A stretch of 64,000 nt of DNA from Porphyromonadaceae bacterium UBA2751 (GTDB taxonomy: Bacteria > Bacteroidota > Bacteroidia > Bacteroidales > Muribaculaceae), in assembly GCA_002353285.1 (NCBI GenBank), contig DEJJ01000032.1, positions 140,295-204,294 of the forward strand. The letters are read 5' to 3'. The notes beneath the pieces were generated by a model, which did not search any database, was not told the origin of the DNA, and worked only from the letters and a program-made list of their open reading frames with translations. Both the position numbers and the translations under genes were made by a program. Positions 33,403 to 42,511 of the stretch are shown here, one piece after another (the first letter of the stretch is position 1; each line of letters begins with the position of its first letter).

Positions 33403-35094
33403 ATGAACCGACTTATTGAATGTGTGCCCAACTTTAGCGAGGGCCGCAACATGGATGTGATTAACCAAATTACCGACGTTATTCGCCAGGCTAAGGGTGT
33501 GAAACTGCTCGACGTGGACCCAGGTGAGGCAACTAACCGCACTGTGGTAACATTCGTGGGCAGCCCCGAGGCTGTGGTTGAGACTGCTTTCCAAGCAGTG
33601 AAGCGCGCTGGTGAACTCATCGACATGCGTCAGCACCACGGTGCTCACCCACGCATGGGTGCCACCGACGTGTGCCCATTGATTCCCATCGCAGGCATCA
33701 CCCTCGAGGAGTGTGCCGAGCTCGCTCGCAAGCTCGCTGAGCGCATCGCCAAGGAAGCCGAGATTCCTTGCTACTGCTACGAGGCAGCAGCGTTCACCCC
33801 TGAGCGACGCAACCTGGCTGTTTGCCGCAAGGGCGAATACGAGGCCCTGGCCGAGAAATTGGCTTCAAAAGATGGCGCCCCCGACTTTGGAGCTCGTCCT
33901 CTCGATGAGAAGGTGGCCCGCACTGGTTGCACCGCAGTGGGAGCACGCGATTTCCTCATCGCCACCAACTTCAACCTTAACACCACCAGCACTCGCCGTG
34001 CTAACGCCATCGCATTCGACGTTCGCGAGAAAGGCCGCCCAGTGCGTGAGGGCAACCCTATCACCGGCACTCCCAAGAAGGACGAGAACGGCAACACCAT
34101 CATGCAGCCTGGCACCCTCAAGGGCACCAAGGCCATTGGCTGGTACATCGACGAATATAAGATTGCACAGGTGTCGATGAACATCACCGACATCAACACC
34201 ACTCCACTGCACGTGGCATTCGACGAGGTGAGCCGTTGCGCTCAGAACCGCGGCATCCGCGTCACTGGCACCGAGATTGTGGGCCTGCTGCCCAAGCGTT
34301 GCCTTATCGAGGCTGGCAAGTACTTCCTTGAGAAGCAGCACCGCTCTACTGGCATACCCGAGGGCGACATCATCGAGATTGCCATTCACTCGCTGGGTCT
34401 CGACGACCTCAAGCCTTTCGACCCCAAGGAGAAGGTTATCGAATATATGATTCAGGACGACAGCGCCAACAAGCTCGTCGACCTCACCGTCACTGGTTTT
34501 GCCGAGGAGACTTCACGCGAGTCACCTGCTCCTGGCGGCGGCACCATCTCGGCCTACATGGGCGCTCTGGGCGCTTCGCTCGGAACAATGGTTGCCAACC
34601 TCTCGAGCCACAAGCCCGGCTGGGACGACCGCTGGAAGGAGTTCAGCGACTGGGCCGACAAGGGTCAAGCTATCGCCAAGGAATTGCTCCACCTCGTTGA
34701 CGAGGACACCGAGGCCTTCAACCGCATCATGGCAGCATTTGGCATGCCCAAGAAGACCGACGAGGACAAGGCCGCACGCAGTGCCGCTATCCAGGACGCC
34801 ACCCTCTATGCCGCTCAAGTGCCCTTGCGCACTATGAAGGAGTCGATGAAGGTGTTTGAGATTTGCCGCGCAATGGTTATGGAAGGCAACCCCAACAGCG
34901 TTAGCGATGCTGGCGTGGGCGTTCTCGCCGCTCGTGCCGCTGTGCTTGGCGCTGGCATGAACGTGAAGATTAATGCCGGTTCTCTCAAGGACCGCTCAAT
35001 TGCCGACGCACTTATCGCCGAGGCCAACGAGTTCATCAAGAAGGCCAATGCCGAAGAGGCCGACATCACCGCAATTGTAGAAACAAAACTTTAA
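33403..35094 (+). CDS. ftcD: Glutamate formimidoyltransferase / formimidoyl-THF cyclodeaminase
   Basis: 563 residues, a fusion of both activities as in mammals and Bacteroidota. The N-terminal transferase (about 1-325) starts MNRLIECVPNFSEGRNMDVI and has the catalytic region RQHHGAHPRMGATDVCPLIP. The C-terminal cyclodeaminase (about 350-563) has SRESPAPGGGTISAYMGALG and the helical bundle. It takes formiminoglutamate from histidine breakdown, gives glutamate, and converts formimino-THF to methenyl-THF and ammonia. It lies between folD and hutU in one probable operon. Confidence 0.96.
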   Translation: MNRLIECVPNFSEGRNMDVINQITDVIRQAKGVKLLDVDPGEATNRTVVTFVGSPEAVVETAFQAVKRAGELIDMRQHHGAHPRMGATDVCPLIPIAGITLEECAELARKLAERIAKEAEIPCYCYEAAAFTPERRNLAVCRKGEYEALAEKLASKDGAPDFGARPLDEKVARTGCTAVGARDFLIATNFNLNTTSTRRANAIAFDVREKGRPVREGNPITGTPKKDENGNTIMQPGTLKGTKAIGWYIDEYKIAQVSMNITDINTTPLHVAFDEVSRCAQNRGIRVTGTEIVGLLPKRCLIEAGKYFLEKQHRSTGIPEGDIIEIAIHSLGLDDLKPFDPKEKVIEYMIQDDSANKLVDLTVTGFAEETSRESPAPGGGTISAYMGALGASLGTMVANLSSHKPGWDDRWKEFSDWADKGQAIAKELLHLVDEDTEAFNRIMAAFGMPKKTDEDKAARSAAIQDATLYAAQVPLRTMKESMKVFEICRAMVMEGNPNSVSDAGVGVLAARAAVLGAGMNVKINAGSLKDRSIADALIAEANEFIKKANAEEADITAIVETKL

Positions 35095-35107
35095 ATGATT
35101 AATTGAA

Positions 35108-35208
35108 ACTATCGAATTCCTAGTCACTCCTAGCTATTCCTAGTAATTCCTAGTCATTCTTAGTAACTCATAGTAATTCATAGTAACTCCTATCAACCCC
35201 TATAAAAA
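35108..35208 (+). repeat. CTAG/CATAG tandem repeat in the ftcD-hutU spacer
   Basis: About nine units of period 10 with the forms CCTAGTCACT, CCTAGCTATT, CCTAGTAATT, CTTAGTAACT and CATAGTAATT, decaying towards the hutU start into CCTATCAACC and CCTATAAAAA. It fills almost all of the 115-base spacer. Confidence 0.88.
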
Positions 35209-35209
35209 A

Positions 35210-37210
35210 ATGACAAGAGAAGAATTCATGGCCGACATCAGGGCTGGTATCCCCGATGTATTGCCCGAGCCAATGCCCTATGATCCAGAGATTAACCATG
35301 CGCCCAAGCGCAAGGACATTCTCAACCCCGAGGAGAAGAAACTCGCACTGCGCAATGCACTGCGCTACTTCCCCGCTAAGCACCACGCCACTCTCCTGCC
35401 CGAGTTCCGCGACGAGCTCGAGCGCTATGGCCGCATCTACATGTATCGCCTGCGTCCACGCTACGAGATGAAGGCTCGCCCCATCGACGACTACCCTCAC
35501 AATAGCCGTCAGGCAGCCGCCATCATGATGATGATTCAGAACAACCTCGACAAGGCTGTTGCTCAGCATCCTCATGAGCTTATCACCTACGGTGGCAATG
35601 GTGCCGTGTTCCAGAACTGGGCTCAATATCGCCTGGTGATGAAATACTTGAGCGAGATGACCGACGAGCAAACTCTCGTTATGTATAGCGGACATCCACT
35701 GGGTCTATTCCCATCACACAAGGATGCTCCACGCGTGGTAGTTACTAATGGTATGGTAATCCCCAACTATAGCAAGCCCGACGACTGGGAGCGCATGAAC
35801 GCCCTCGGTGTCAGCCAGTATGGCCAGATGACAGCCGGCTCTTACATGTACATTGGCCCTCAAGGCATCGTGCATGGCACCACTATCACCGTGCTCAACG
35901 CAGCCCGCAAAGTGATGGGCGATGAGCGCAAGAAGCGCATCCCATTGTTCGTCACAGCAGGTCTTGGCGGCATGAGTGGTGCTCAGCCCAAGGCTGGTAA
36001 CATCGCCGGCGTGGTGAGCGTTACAGCCGAAATCAACCCTCTTGCAGCACGCAAGCGCTACGACCAGGGTTGGGTTGACGAGTTGCACGAGAACCTCGAC
36101 GAGCTCATCCCAGCAATCCGCAAGGCTGTTGAGGAGAAGAAAGTGGTTTCGATGGCCTATGTAGGCAACGTCGTTGACCTGTGGGAGCGCCTTGCCGACG
36201 AAGGCATCCATGTTGACCTGGGTAGCGACCAGACATCGTTGCACAACCCCTACGCTGGTGGCTACTATCCCGTGGGCTACAGCCTCGAGGAGTCGAAGCG
36301 CATGATGGCCGAGGAGCCCGACCGCTTCAAGGAGTGCGTTTTTGAGTCGCTGCGCCGCCAGGTAGCTGCTATCAACCGCTTGACTGCCGATGGAATGTAC
36401 TTCTTCGACTACGGCAACGCTTTCATGCTCATGGCAAGCCGTGCTGGTGCCGACATCATGAAGGATGAAACCCACTTCCGCTATCCAAGCTACGTTCAAG
36501 ACATCATGGGTCCCATGTTCTTCGACTATGGCTTCGGTCCTTTCCGCTGGGTTTGCACCTCGTGCGACCCTCACGATCTGGAAGTTACCGACCGCCTTGC
36601 TGCCGAGGTGCTCGACGGCATGATGAGCACCGTGACCGACGACATCAAGGGTCAGCTTGCCGACAACCTGCACTGGATTCGTGAAGCTGGCAAGAACCAC
36701 CTTGTGGTTGGTTCGCAAGCACGCATCCTCTATGCCGACTGCGAAGGCCGCACTAAGATTGCCTTGGCATTCAACGACGCCATTCGCCGCGGCGAAATCA
36801 GCAAGCCTGTTGTCCTGGGCCGTGACCACCACGACGTGAGTGGCACCGACTCGCCATTCCGCGAGACCAGCAACATCTACGACGGCTCGCAGTTCTGCGC
36901 CGACATGGCTGTTCACAACGTGATTGGCGATGCCTTCCGCGGTGCTACATGGGTGAGCCTGCACAACGGTGGCGGTGTTGGTTGGGGCGAGGTCATCAAT
37001 GGTGGCTTCGGTATGGTAATCGACGGTAGCGATGAAGCCGACCGTCGCATCCGCCAGATGCTCCTGTGGGATGTGAACAACGGCATCGCCCGCCGCTCAT
37101 GGGCCCGCAACAATGGCTCAATGGACGCCATCCGCCGCGAGATGGAGCGCACCCCAGGCCTCCAGGTAACCATGCCCAATCTCGTCGACGACGCCCTCCT
37201 CGAGCAGTAA
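35210..37210 (+). CDS. hutU: Urocanate hydratase
   Basis: 666 residues, the long form found in Bacteroidota (about 110 longer than the Pseudomonas enzyme). It converts urocanate to 4-imidazolone-5-propanoate with tightly bound NAD+. Seen: ITYGGNGAVFQNWAQYRLVM, LYSGHP-type YSGHPLGLFPSH, PLFVTAGLGGMSGAQPKAGN, AYVGNVVDLWERLADEGIHV, and the active-site Cys region FGPFRWVCTSCDPHDLEVTD. Followed by a strong terminator. Its substrate comes from HutH, encoded 10.5 kb away. Confidence 0.97.
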   Translation: MTREEFMADIRAGIPDVLPEPMPYDPEINHAPKRKDILNPEEKKLALRNALRYFPAKHHATLLPEFRDELERYGRIYMYRLRPRYEMKARPIDDYPHNSRQAAAIMMMIQNNLDKAVAQHPHELITYGGNGAVFQNWAQYRLVMKYLSEMTDEQTLVMYSGHPLGLFPSHKDAPRVVVTNGMVIPNYSKPDDWERMNALGVSQYGQMTAGSYMYIGPQGIVHGTTITVLNAARKVMGDERKKRIPLFVTAGLGGMSGAQPKAGNIAGVVSVTAEINPLAARKRYDQGWVDELHENLDELIPAIRKAVEEKKVVSMAYVGNVVDLWERLADEGIHVDLGSDQTSLHNPYAGGYYPVGYSLEESKRMMAEEPDRFKECVFESLRRQVAAINRLTADGMYFFDYGNAFMLMASRAGADIMKDETHFRYPSYVQDIMGPMFFDYGFGPFRWVCTSCDPHDLEVTDRLAAEVLDGMMSTVTDDIKGQLADNLHWIREAGKNHLVVGSQARILYADCEGRTKIALAFNDAIRRGEISKPVVLGRDHHDVSGTDSPFRETSNIYDGSQFCADMAVHNVIGDAFRGATWVSLHNGGGVGWGEVINGGFGMVIDGSDEADRRIRQMLLWDVNNGIARRSWARNNGSMDAIRREMERTPGLQVTMPNLVDDALLEQ

Positions 37211-37230
37211 TACAAAAACACATCATTAAC

Positions 37231-37265
37231 AAAACAGCCTTCATCTTATTAATGAAGGCTGTTTT
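37231..37265 (+). terminator. Terminator of the folD-ftcD-hutU operon
   Basis: A 14-bp perfect stem (37231-37244 with 37252-37265) with a 7-base loop and flanking A/T runs. It can also stop the leftward LytTR transcript ending at 37284. Confidence 0.92.
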
Positions 37266-37283
37266 GTTATTCTAAAGGGAGTA

Positions 37284-38195
37284 TTAACGATTGTCTTTGT
37301 TTTGTGCTAAAGCTTGTTTCACGCTTGATATATTACTTCGTGACACTGGTATTGAATCATTACAATGCTTTATTAGCAGTTGCATTGAGCCAGCCTTTGA
37401 AATCACTTTCTCAACTTGCCATAGATTTACCAGAAAAGCCCGGTGGCATCGCACCACCATAGGATAATCTATCAGCATCTTTTCTACTTGCTTTGATGTT
37501 ACTCGAAGCATATCACTCACAACTTTACCTTCATGGATTTGCAAAACTTTCACATAGTTTCCCACCGACTCTACATATAGCAAATTGGGGACATGCAAAG
37601 TTACCACATCACTAGTGGTGCCTGAAAGTTGAATAGTTGATACAGGTTGAGCATTTTCGCTGGTTAGAGTCGTCTTCTCCTGTAACTTGACAACACTCTT
37701 CTCTTGCTGCAATCGCTGCAACTGTTCATTCATCTGCTTCATTTCCTCAAGTTCAGCGGCAAGATACTTGCCTCGAAACTTGAAACGCCAGTAAATGCCA
37801 ATGAGAAATGAGCAAAATGCCATAATCACAAGTGTCTCAAAGAAATTGCCCCATGAGAGGTGATTACCGTCAACCTTGTCGCTGAGCACGAAATGGCGAT
37901 ACTGGCATATCATGAGTGAAACGAGCGGTGTGTTGATGAGCTGGAACCACAGGTTGCGACTGATGATATAATCCACCCCACGATCAAGAGAGCCTGGTCG
38001 TTTGAGCAGGTAAACCAATATTGCCTCGGTGAGAATGCAGGACAATATTCCAAGGCCTCCTACCACTATCAGGTGTGCATAGGCTTGCCACTGCCACACA
38101 TCAAGGCCAAAAGGCTTGAAAATTGCCAGTACCACTACCGCAAAACACACGCTGATAATGCGAATTTTTATTGTTTGTCTCTTTTCTCCATTCAT
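37284..38195 (-). CDS. Membrane-anchored LytTR transcription regulator
   Basis: 303 residues from ATG 38195. The frame extends to 38225, but the promoter lies in that extension, so the shorter start is preferred. Four transmembrane helices (about 10-30, 38-62, 80-100 and 118-140), a Lys/Glu-rich coiled coil (about 148-180, YLAAELEEMKQMNEQLQRLQ), then a LytTR DNA-binding domain (about 195-295) with LLYVESVGNYVKVLQIHEGK, MLRVTSKQVEKMLIDYPMVV and RCHRAFLVNLWQVEKVISKA. It has no receiver domain, so it is not a classical response regulator. It is divergent from the LiaF-like gene and may control that locus (inference). Confidence 0.85.
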   Translation of the reverse strand: MNGEKRQTIKIRIISVCFAVVVLAIFKPFGLDVWQWQAYAHLIVVGGLGILSCILTEAILVYLLKRPGSLDRGVDYIISRNLWFQLINTPLVSLMICQYRHFVLSDKVDGNHLSWGNFFETLVIMAFCSFLIGIYWRFKFRGKYLAAELEEMKQMNEQLQRLQQEKSVVKLQEKTTLTSENAQPVSTIQLSGTTSDVVTLHVPNLLYVESVGNYVKVLQIHEGKVVSDMLRVTSKQVEKMLIDYPMVVRCHRAFLVNLWQVEKVISKAGSMQLLIKHCNDSIPVSRSNISSVKQALAQNKDNR

Positions 38196-38202
38196 AACAA
38201 TG

Positions 38203-38234
38203 ACAAAGGTAGTATAAAAAAACAATACAACAAA
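38203..38234 (-). promoter_or_regulatory. Consensus promoter next to the LytTR start
   Basis: Minus strand: TTTG (38231-38234), 19 bases, TACCTTTGT (38203-38211). The -7 box ends 7 bases before the ATG at 38195, so the mRNA should be leaderless or nearly so. Confidence 0.8.
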
Positions 38235-38391
38235 ACTTTCATCGCATTTGTGCTACTGGTCACACTTTTACTACCGTTCGTCACAATAGTGTGCAGAATA
38301 TCCCAGAAACTTGCTGTAACTGTAATTTCGCCGCAATTTTGCAGTCAAAAAAGCGCAGGCAATTCAGCACTGCATGCAAAAAAGAACGACT

Positions 38392-38952
38392 ATGACACGA
38401 CGAACAATTATTGGAATCATTTTTATTTTTGCCGCCATGATGAAGCTGGTGAGCATGTGGAGGATTTTTCACCTCGACTGGTTCGACTGGATGTGGCAAC
38501 ATCCCTGGGCACAGTATCTGGCTCCTGTTCTATTGCTTTTTATAGGCGTTAAGCTCATTGTGAGCAGCTACCAGCGCAACCCCAGTCAGTGGCTCCAGCG
38601 CCCACTACCTCAAGGAGAAGACGGCAAGCGAATTAGCTGTGCTGTGAGATTTGGAGGCGACGAGTACGTTTACCACGGCGAGCCGTTTCATGGTGCATAC
38701 CTCTATGCTTTCTTTGGGGGCTTGCGACTCGACTTGCGCCAAGCAGTAATCACCGAAGATGAGGAAATAGACATCCACACCTTTGCCGGTGGCATTGAGT
38801 TGCTAGTGCCGGCTAGCATCAACATTGAGGTGAAAAGCCGCAGCTTCATTGGTGGTGTGGGCAACAAAACAGTAGGTCGATCCATAACCGGCGCTCCCTG
38901 TCTCCACATCATCGCCAGTAACATTTTAGGTGGGGTGAGCATTAAGGATTAA
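38392..38952 (+). CDS. LiaF-like membrane protein
   Basis: 186 residues from ATG 38392 (MTRRTIIGIIFIFAAMMKLV); an in-frame ATG at 38374 would add six. Two N-terminal transmembrane helices (about 6-22 and 36-54), then the cell-wall-active antibiotic response (LiaF/YvqF C-terminal) beta domain: ISCAVRFGGDEYVYHGEPFH, AFFGGLRLDLRQAVITEDEE, IDIHTFAGGIELLVPASINI, and SRSFIGGVGNKTVGRS. In Firmicutes LiaF inhibits the LiaRS envelope-stress system. In Bacteroidota such proteins often sit next to a LytTR gene, as here. Confidence 0.82.
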   Translation: MTRRTIIGIIFIFAAMMKLVSMWRIFHLDWFDWMWQHPWAQYLAPVLLLFIGVKLIVSSYQRNPSQWLQRPLPQGEDGKRISCAVRFGGDEYVYHGEPFHGAYLYAFFGGLRLDLRQAVITEDEEIDIHTFAGGIELLVPASINIEVKSRSFIGGVGNKTVGRSITGAPCLHIIASNILGGVSIKD

Positions 38953-38989
38953 AATTTGAGATTAGTGAAACAATTTAATATTTACGACA

Positions 38990-39316
38990 ATGAAAAACAG
39001 CATTATTATTACAACAGTTGCAGCTATCATTATCTCGATAGCTTTGGGCGTGAGTTTAGGCAGTTGCGTTGCTACACGCGACTCAGCGAAAATAAACAAA
39101 GTGGAGATGGGCATGACCAAGAGCGATATCCAAAACCTGCTTGGCACTCCCCTATTCAAGAATGCCAACGAGAATGGCGAGGAATGGGGCTACCGCAAGC
39201 TAGTGGGCGAGATTGCAGGACCTGAGTCAATGATATTCGTCGTTACCTTCGACAACGACGGCAAGGTAATCGCCTACAACTCGGTCAAGGAGCATCCCTA
39301 CTATCACCCTTATTGA
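38990..39316 (+). CDS. BamE/SmpA-like small lipoprotein
   Basis: 108 residues. Lipobox GVSLGSCVAT (Cys26 is the expected lipidated residue), then the SmpA/OmlA fold: KINKVEMGMTKSDIQNLLGT, PLFKNANENGEEWGYRK, MIFVVTFDNDGKVIAYNSVK. BamE in Proteobacteria is a subunit of the outer-membrane assembly complex; here the fold is clear but a BAM role is not established. It follows the LiaF-like gene by 37 bases and precedes the CAT-like gene by 4. Confidence 0.8.
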   Translation: MKNSIIITTVAAIIISIALGVSLGSCVATRDSAKINKVEMGMTKSDIQNLLGTPLFKNANENGEEWGYRKLVGEIAGPESMIFVVTFDNDGKVIAYNSVKEHPYYHPY

Positions 39317-39320
39317 AACA

Positions 39321-39938
39321 ATGAAGACTGAGATTAATCCACAGGACAGCAATCGCCGAGATGCATTCAATCTCTGGATGTCATCGCCTATGCCAATGGT
39401 CACTCTTGTGAAAACGCTGGATGTGACAAAGCTTCTGAAATATAGCAAAAAGCATGGCATGAGTTTCAACATGCTTCTATGCTGGTGCATCGGTAAAGCG
39501 GCAAGTCAAGTTAAGCAGTTCTATGTCCTACCCGAGCATGGCAAGTTATATAACTATGACTGCCTAGCTGTCAATGTGATTGTGAAAAACAAAGAAGGCG
39601 GCATCAACTCATGCGACATCCCGTACACACACGGCTTGAGCCGTTTTAACCACGATTACATGGTCCTGACACGATTGGCAATCCAAAACTGTGAAAGCAG
39701 TTTCCACGAGGAGGCAATGGTAATAGGCACATCGGCAATGATTGAAACTGAATTAGATTGCATCATTAACCAATATGCCAAGGGACTTAACAATCCTATG
39801 GTCATGTGGGGGAAATATCGCAAAGGGTGGTTCAAAACCACGTTGCCCATCAGTTTTCAGTTTCATCATGTGCAGATGGATGGTGCCCATGCCGGGCGAT
39901 TTTTCGCTAACTTGCAAGACGAAATAGATAAACTGTAA
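39321..39938 (+). CDS. Chloramphenicol acetyltransferase-like protein
   Basis: 205 residues with the trimeric CAT fold. The catalytic motif is SFQFHHVQMDGAHAGRFFAN (HHxxxDG), the N-terminal part has DAFNLWMSSPMPMVTLVKTL, and the central part has YSKKHGMSFNMLLCWCIGKA. Typical CATs have HHAVCDGYH. The protein may acetylate another hydroxyl-bearing substrate rather than confer drug resistance; nothing nearby suggests a resistance cassette. It lies in a run of same-strand genes (38392-42386) with short gaps. Confidence 0.82.
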   Translation: MKTEINPQDSNRRDAFNLWMSSPMPMVTLVKTLDVTKLLKYSKKHGMSFNMLLCWCIGKAASQVKQFYVLPEHGKLYNYDCLAVNVIVKNKEGGINSCDIPYTHGLSRFNHDYMVLTRLAIQNCESSFHEEAMVIGTSAMIETELDCIINQYAKGLNNPMVMWGKYRKGWFKTTLPISFQFHHVQMDGAHAGRFFANLQDEIDKL

Positions 39939-40016
39939 CACTTGGCTATGTGGCGGTCATTACATCTAATGAGTGAACAAAACAAACAATATGTATAATT
40001 AAAAAAATAAGGTAAA

Positions 40017-42386
40017 ATGAAAGATTTAGTTTTTAAATTTACAGCCCTAATGACTATCATGATGATAGCATTGAACGTTAGTGCCAAAGCACCCGATGTT
40101 AACGGCAAAATTGTTGACGAGAATGGCGAACCAATGCCATTTGTCAACGTTGTGATGCTGTCGATGCCCGACTCGACCTATGTGCAGGGGGGCATCACCG
40201 ACGAGCAAGGAACATTTAAACTTACTACATTACAAAATGGCGGACTCGTGAAGATTTCTTACATCGGCTATCAAACATTGTATATCAATTCAAGTGTTGT
40301 CGATCTGGGCACTATCACTTTGCAGCCCGAGGCCACACTGCTGGGCGAGGTGGTAGTAGTGAGCAAGCTCCCCCAAACACGTGTGAAGGGCGAAGCCATG
40401 CGCACAACTATCGAGGGGACAATCCTTGAGAAAGCAGGAACTGTGGCCGACGCACTAGCGAGGGTGCCATCGCTCGAGGCTGAGCGCGACGGCGGCGTGA
40501 AGGTGCTTGGTCGAGGAGATGCCGAGGTGTATATCAATGGTCGCAAGGTTCAAGACATGAACGAGCTCTCGCGCCTGCGTTCCGATCAAATTGAGCACGT
40601 TGATGTGATTCAGAACCCCGGCGCACGCTATGCCGCCTCGACTAAGGCAGTGGTGCGCATCCAGCTCAAGAAAGCGCAAGGTGAGGGATTTAGTTTTCAG
40701 AACAACCTAAATGGAATGTATCAATATGGATACACCATCGCCAACAACCTCGACATGAACTACCGCATCGGTGGCCTTGACCTAACCGCATCGTTCTGGG
40801 CAGGACGCTATGGTCACACTAAGCAGTTGCAAGACAACGAGCTCATCTATTACGTTGGCCCCGACCACATTAAGAGCGTGACAACTCAGGAAGGAAAAAA
40901 CATATGGAAAGGTTGGTCACCACAACTGCAGGTGAACTATATGTTTAACGAGAACCATAGCTTGGGAGCGTTCTATAAATATGACCGCCACCCTGGTACC
41001 GATTTCAGCGACATGTTCTATACCGACAATTATGTGAACGGCATCTTGACTGAGCATTCCGAGAGCGACATCAGTCAAAGTGACACCTTCAAGAAGCATA
41101 TCTTCAACGCCTATTACAACGGCAAGATAGGCAAACTAGGCATCGACTTCAACGTGGACGGACTCTTCGACAAAACCGAGACTCCGGGCAGCACATTTGA
41201 GACTGCAACATTGGACACAGGAGAGACCTCACATCGCAGCATTGAGAGCAATACCCGCAGCGGCAACAACTTCTGGGCAACAAAACTCATCTTATCCTAC
41301 CCTGTGTGGAACGGCAATCTGTCGCTCGGTGGAGAGTACTCCCACAACCATCGCACCGACGCCTACACGTTTACCGCTACCGACGCCGTGCCTGTGAAGA
41401 CTACCGACACCAAAATCGATGAATCGTCGACAGCAGCGTTTATGGAATATGGAAGACTATTTGGGCGAGTGTTTGCACAAGTGGGACTGCGCTATGAGCA
41501 CCTAAAGAACGACTACTACAACTTTGGAGTTCGCGAGGACGAAGTGTGCCGTAACTACGGCGACTGGTTCCCCTCAGCAGTAATATCGATGCCTATAGGA
41601 AACGTGCAAGTTTCGCTCTCTTACCGTCGTGACATCCAGCGTCCAAACTATGGCAGCCTCACCAGTTCAACAATCTACATCAACCGTTACACCTACCAGA
41701 GTGGCAACCCCTATCTGAAACCTACCTACACTCACAGCCTCGTGCTCAACACTGCCTATAAGTGGATGAACCTCTCCCTTAACTATGGACGCATCAAGGA
41801 CTGTGAGACAATGTCAACCGAACCTTATCCAGGTGCCGATGATCCATTGGTAAGCCTTGTGCGCCCAATCAATAGCACCGAGGATTTCAATCAATTGTCA
41901 ATCAATTTTGTGGCACGTCCTGTGATTGGCTGCTGGCATCCACAGTGGAGCGCATTCGCCGTGTTCCAGGACTATAAGACACCCTGCGCCGATGGTTCAA
42001 TCCTTACCCTTAACCACCCATTTCTGAACCTAGTATGGCAAAACGATATCGAACTACCAAAGGGCTTCCGTCTGAATGCCAGCGTAGTGTGGGCATCACG
42101 CGGTGACTACAACAATTTCCGCCTTACCAGAACCCGCTTCAATACATCTCTGGGCGTGCAACGCGACTTCAGCCTTGGACGGATGGGAACACTGACAGCC
42201 GACCTGCGTTGCAACGATATTTTCAACACCAACAAAACTGGTGCTGTAATCTACGGCATTCGCGAGATATCAACTTATAACCCCGCCCGCCGCACCTTCA
42301 TGCTCGACCTAACCTGGAAATTCAACACAACTCAAAGCAAGTATCGTGGCTCAGGTGCAGGCGAGAAACAGAAAGCAAGAATGTAA
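40017..42386 (+). CDS. Outer-membrane beta-barrel receptor (TonB-dependent type)
   Basis: 789 residues. Signal peptide (about 1-23), carboxypeptidase-regulatory-like domain (about 25-105, VNGKIVDENGEPMPFVNVVM, DEQGTFKLTTLQNGGLVKIS), plug-like domain (about 120-225, VADALARVPSLEAERDGGVK, GRGDAEVYINGRKVQDMNEL, AVVRIQLKKAQGEGFS), and an OMP_b-brl_3 barrel (about 380-780, VSLSYRRDIQRPNYGSLTSS, YTYQSGNPYLKPTYTHS). The barrel family is common in Bacteroidota next to LytTR or GNAT genes. The ligand is unknown. The basic tail GSGAGEKQKARM extends beyond the last strand, unlike a standard terminal Phe. Confidence 0.87.
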   Translation: MKDLVFKFTALMTIMMIALNVSAKAPDVNGKIVDENGEPMPFVNVVMLSMPDSTYVQGGITDEQGTFKLTTLQNGGLVKISYIGYQTLYINSSVVDLGTITLQPEATLLGEVVVVSKLPQTRVKGEAMRTTIEGTILEKAGTVADALARVPSLEAERDGGVKVLGRGDAEVYINGRKVQDMNELSRLRSDQIEHVDVIQNPGARYAASTKAVVRIQLKKAQGEGFSFQNNLNGMYQYGYTIANNLDMNYRIGGLDLTASFWAGRYGHTKQLQDNELIYYVGPDHIKSVTTQEGKNIWKGWSPQLQVNYMFNENHSLGAFYKYDRHPGTDFSDMFYTDNYVNGILTEHSESDISQSDTFKKHIFNAYYNGKIGKLGIDFNVDGLFDKTETPGSTFETATLDTGETSHRSIESNTRSGNNFWATKLILSYPVWNGNLSLGGEYSHNHRTDAYTFTATDAVPVKTTDTKIDESSTAAFMEYGRLFGRVFAQVGLRYEHLKNDYYNFGVREDEVCRNYGDWFPSAVISMPIGNVQVSLSYRRDIQRPNYGSLTSSTIYINRYTYQSGNPYLKPTYTHSLVLNTAYKWMNLSLNYGRIKDCETMSTEPYPGADDPLVSLVRPINSTEDFNQLSINFVARPVIGCWHPQWSAFAVFQDYKTPCADGSILTLNHPFLNLVWQNDIELPKGFRLNASVVWASRGDYNNFRLTRTRFNTSLGVQRDFSLGRMGTLTADLRCNDIFNTNKTGAVIYGIREISTYNPARRTFMLDLTWKFNTTQSKYRGSGAGEKQKARM

Positions 42387-42482
42387 CCTAGCTTCACAAT
42401 AATATATTCAATGGTAATTCACGGAAAACAATTATTCGTGAATTACCTATTTGTAAAACAGTTTACTTACTATAGTATTTAT

Positions 42483-42491
42483 TAACTTTGC
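42483..42491 (+). promoter_or_regulatory. -7 element of the GNAT/PNPOx fusion gene
   Basis: TAACTTTGC, 20 bases before the ATG at 42512; the -33 is weak. Confidence 0.65.
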
Positions 42492-42511
42492 AATCAAAAC
42501 AAGCGACTACT

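Noticed and set aside
39321..39938. Chloramphenicol resistance gene
   Set aside because: The catalytic motif fits the fold, but key residues differ from typical CATs and no mobile or resistance context is seen.
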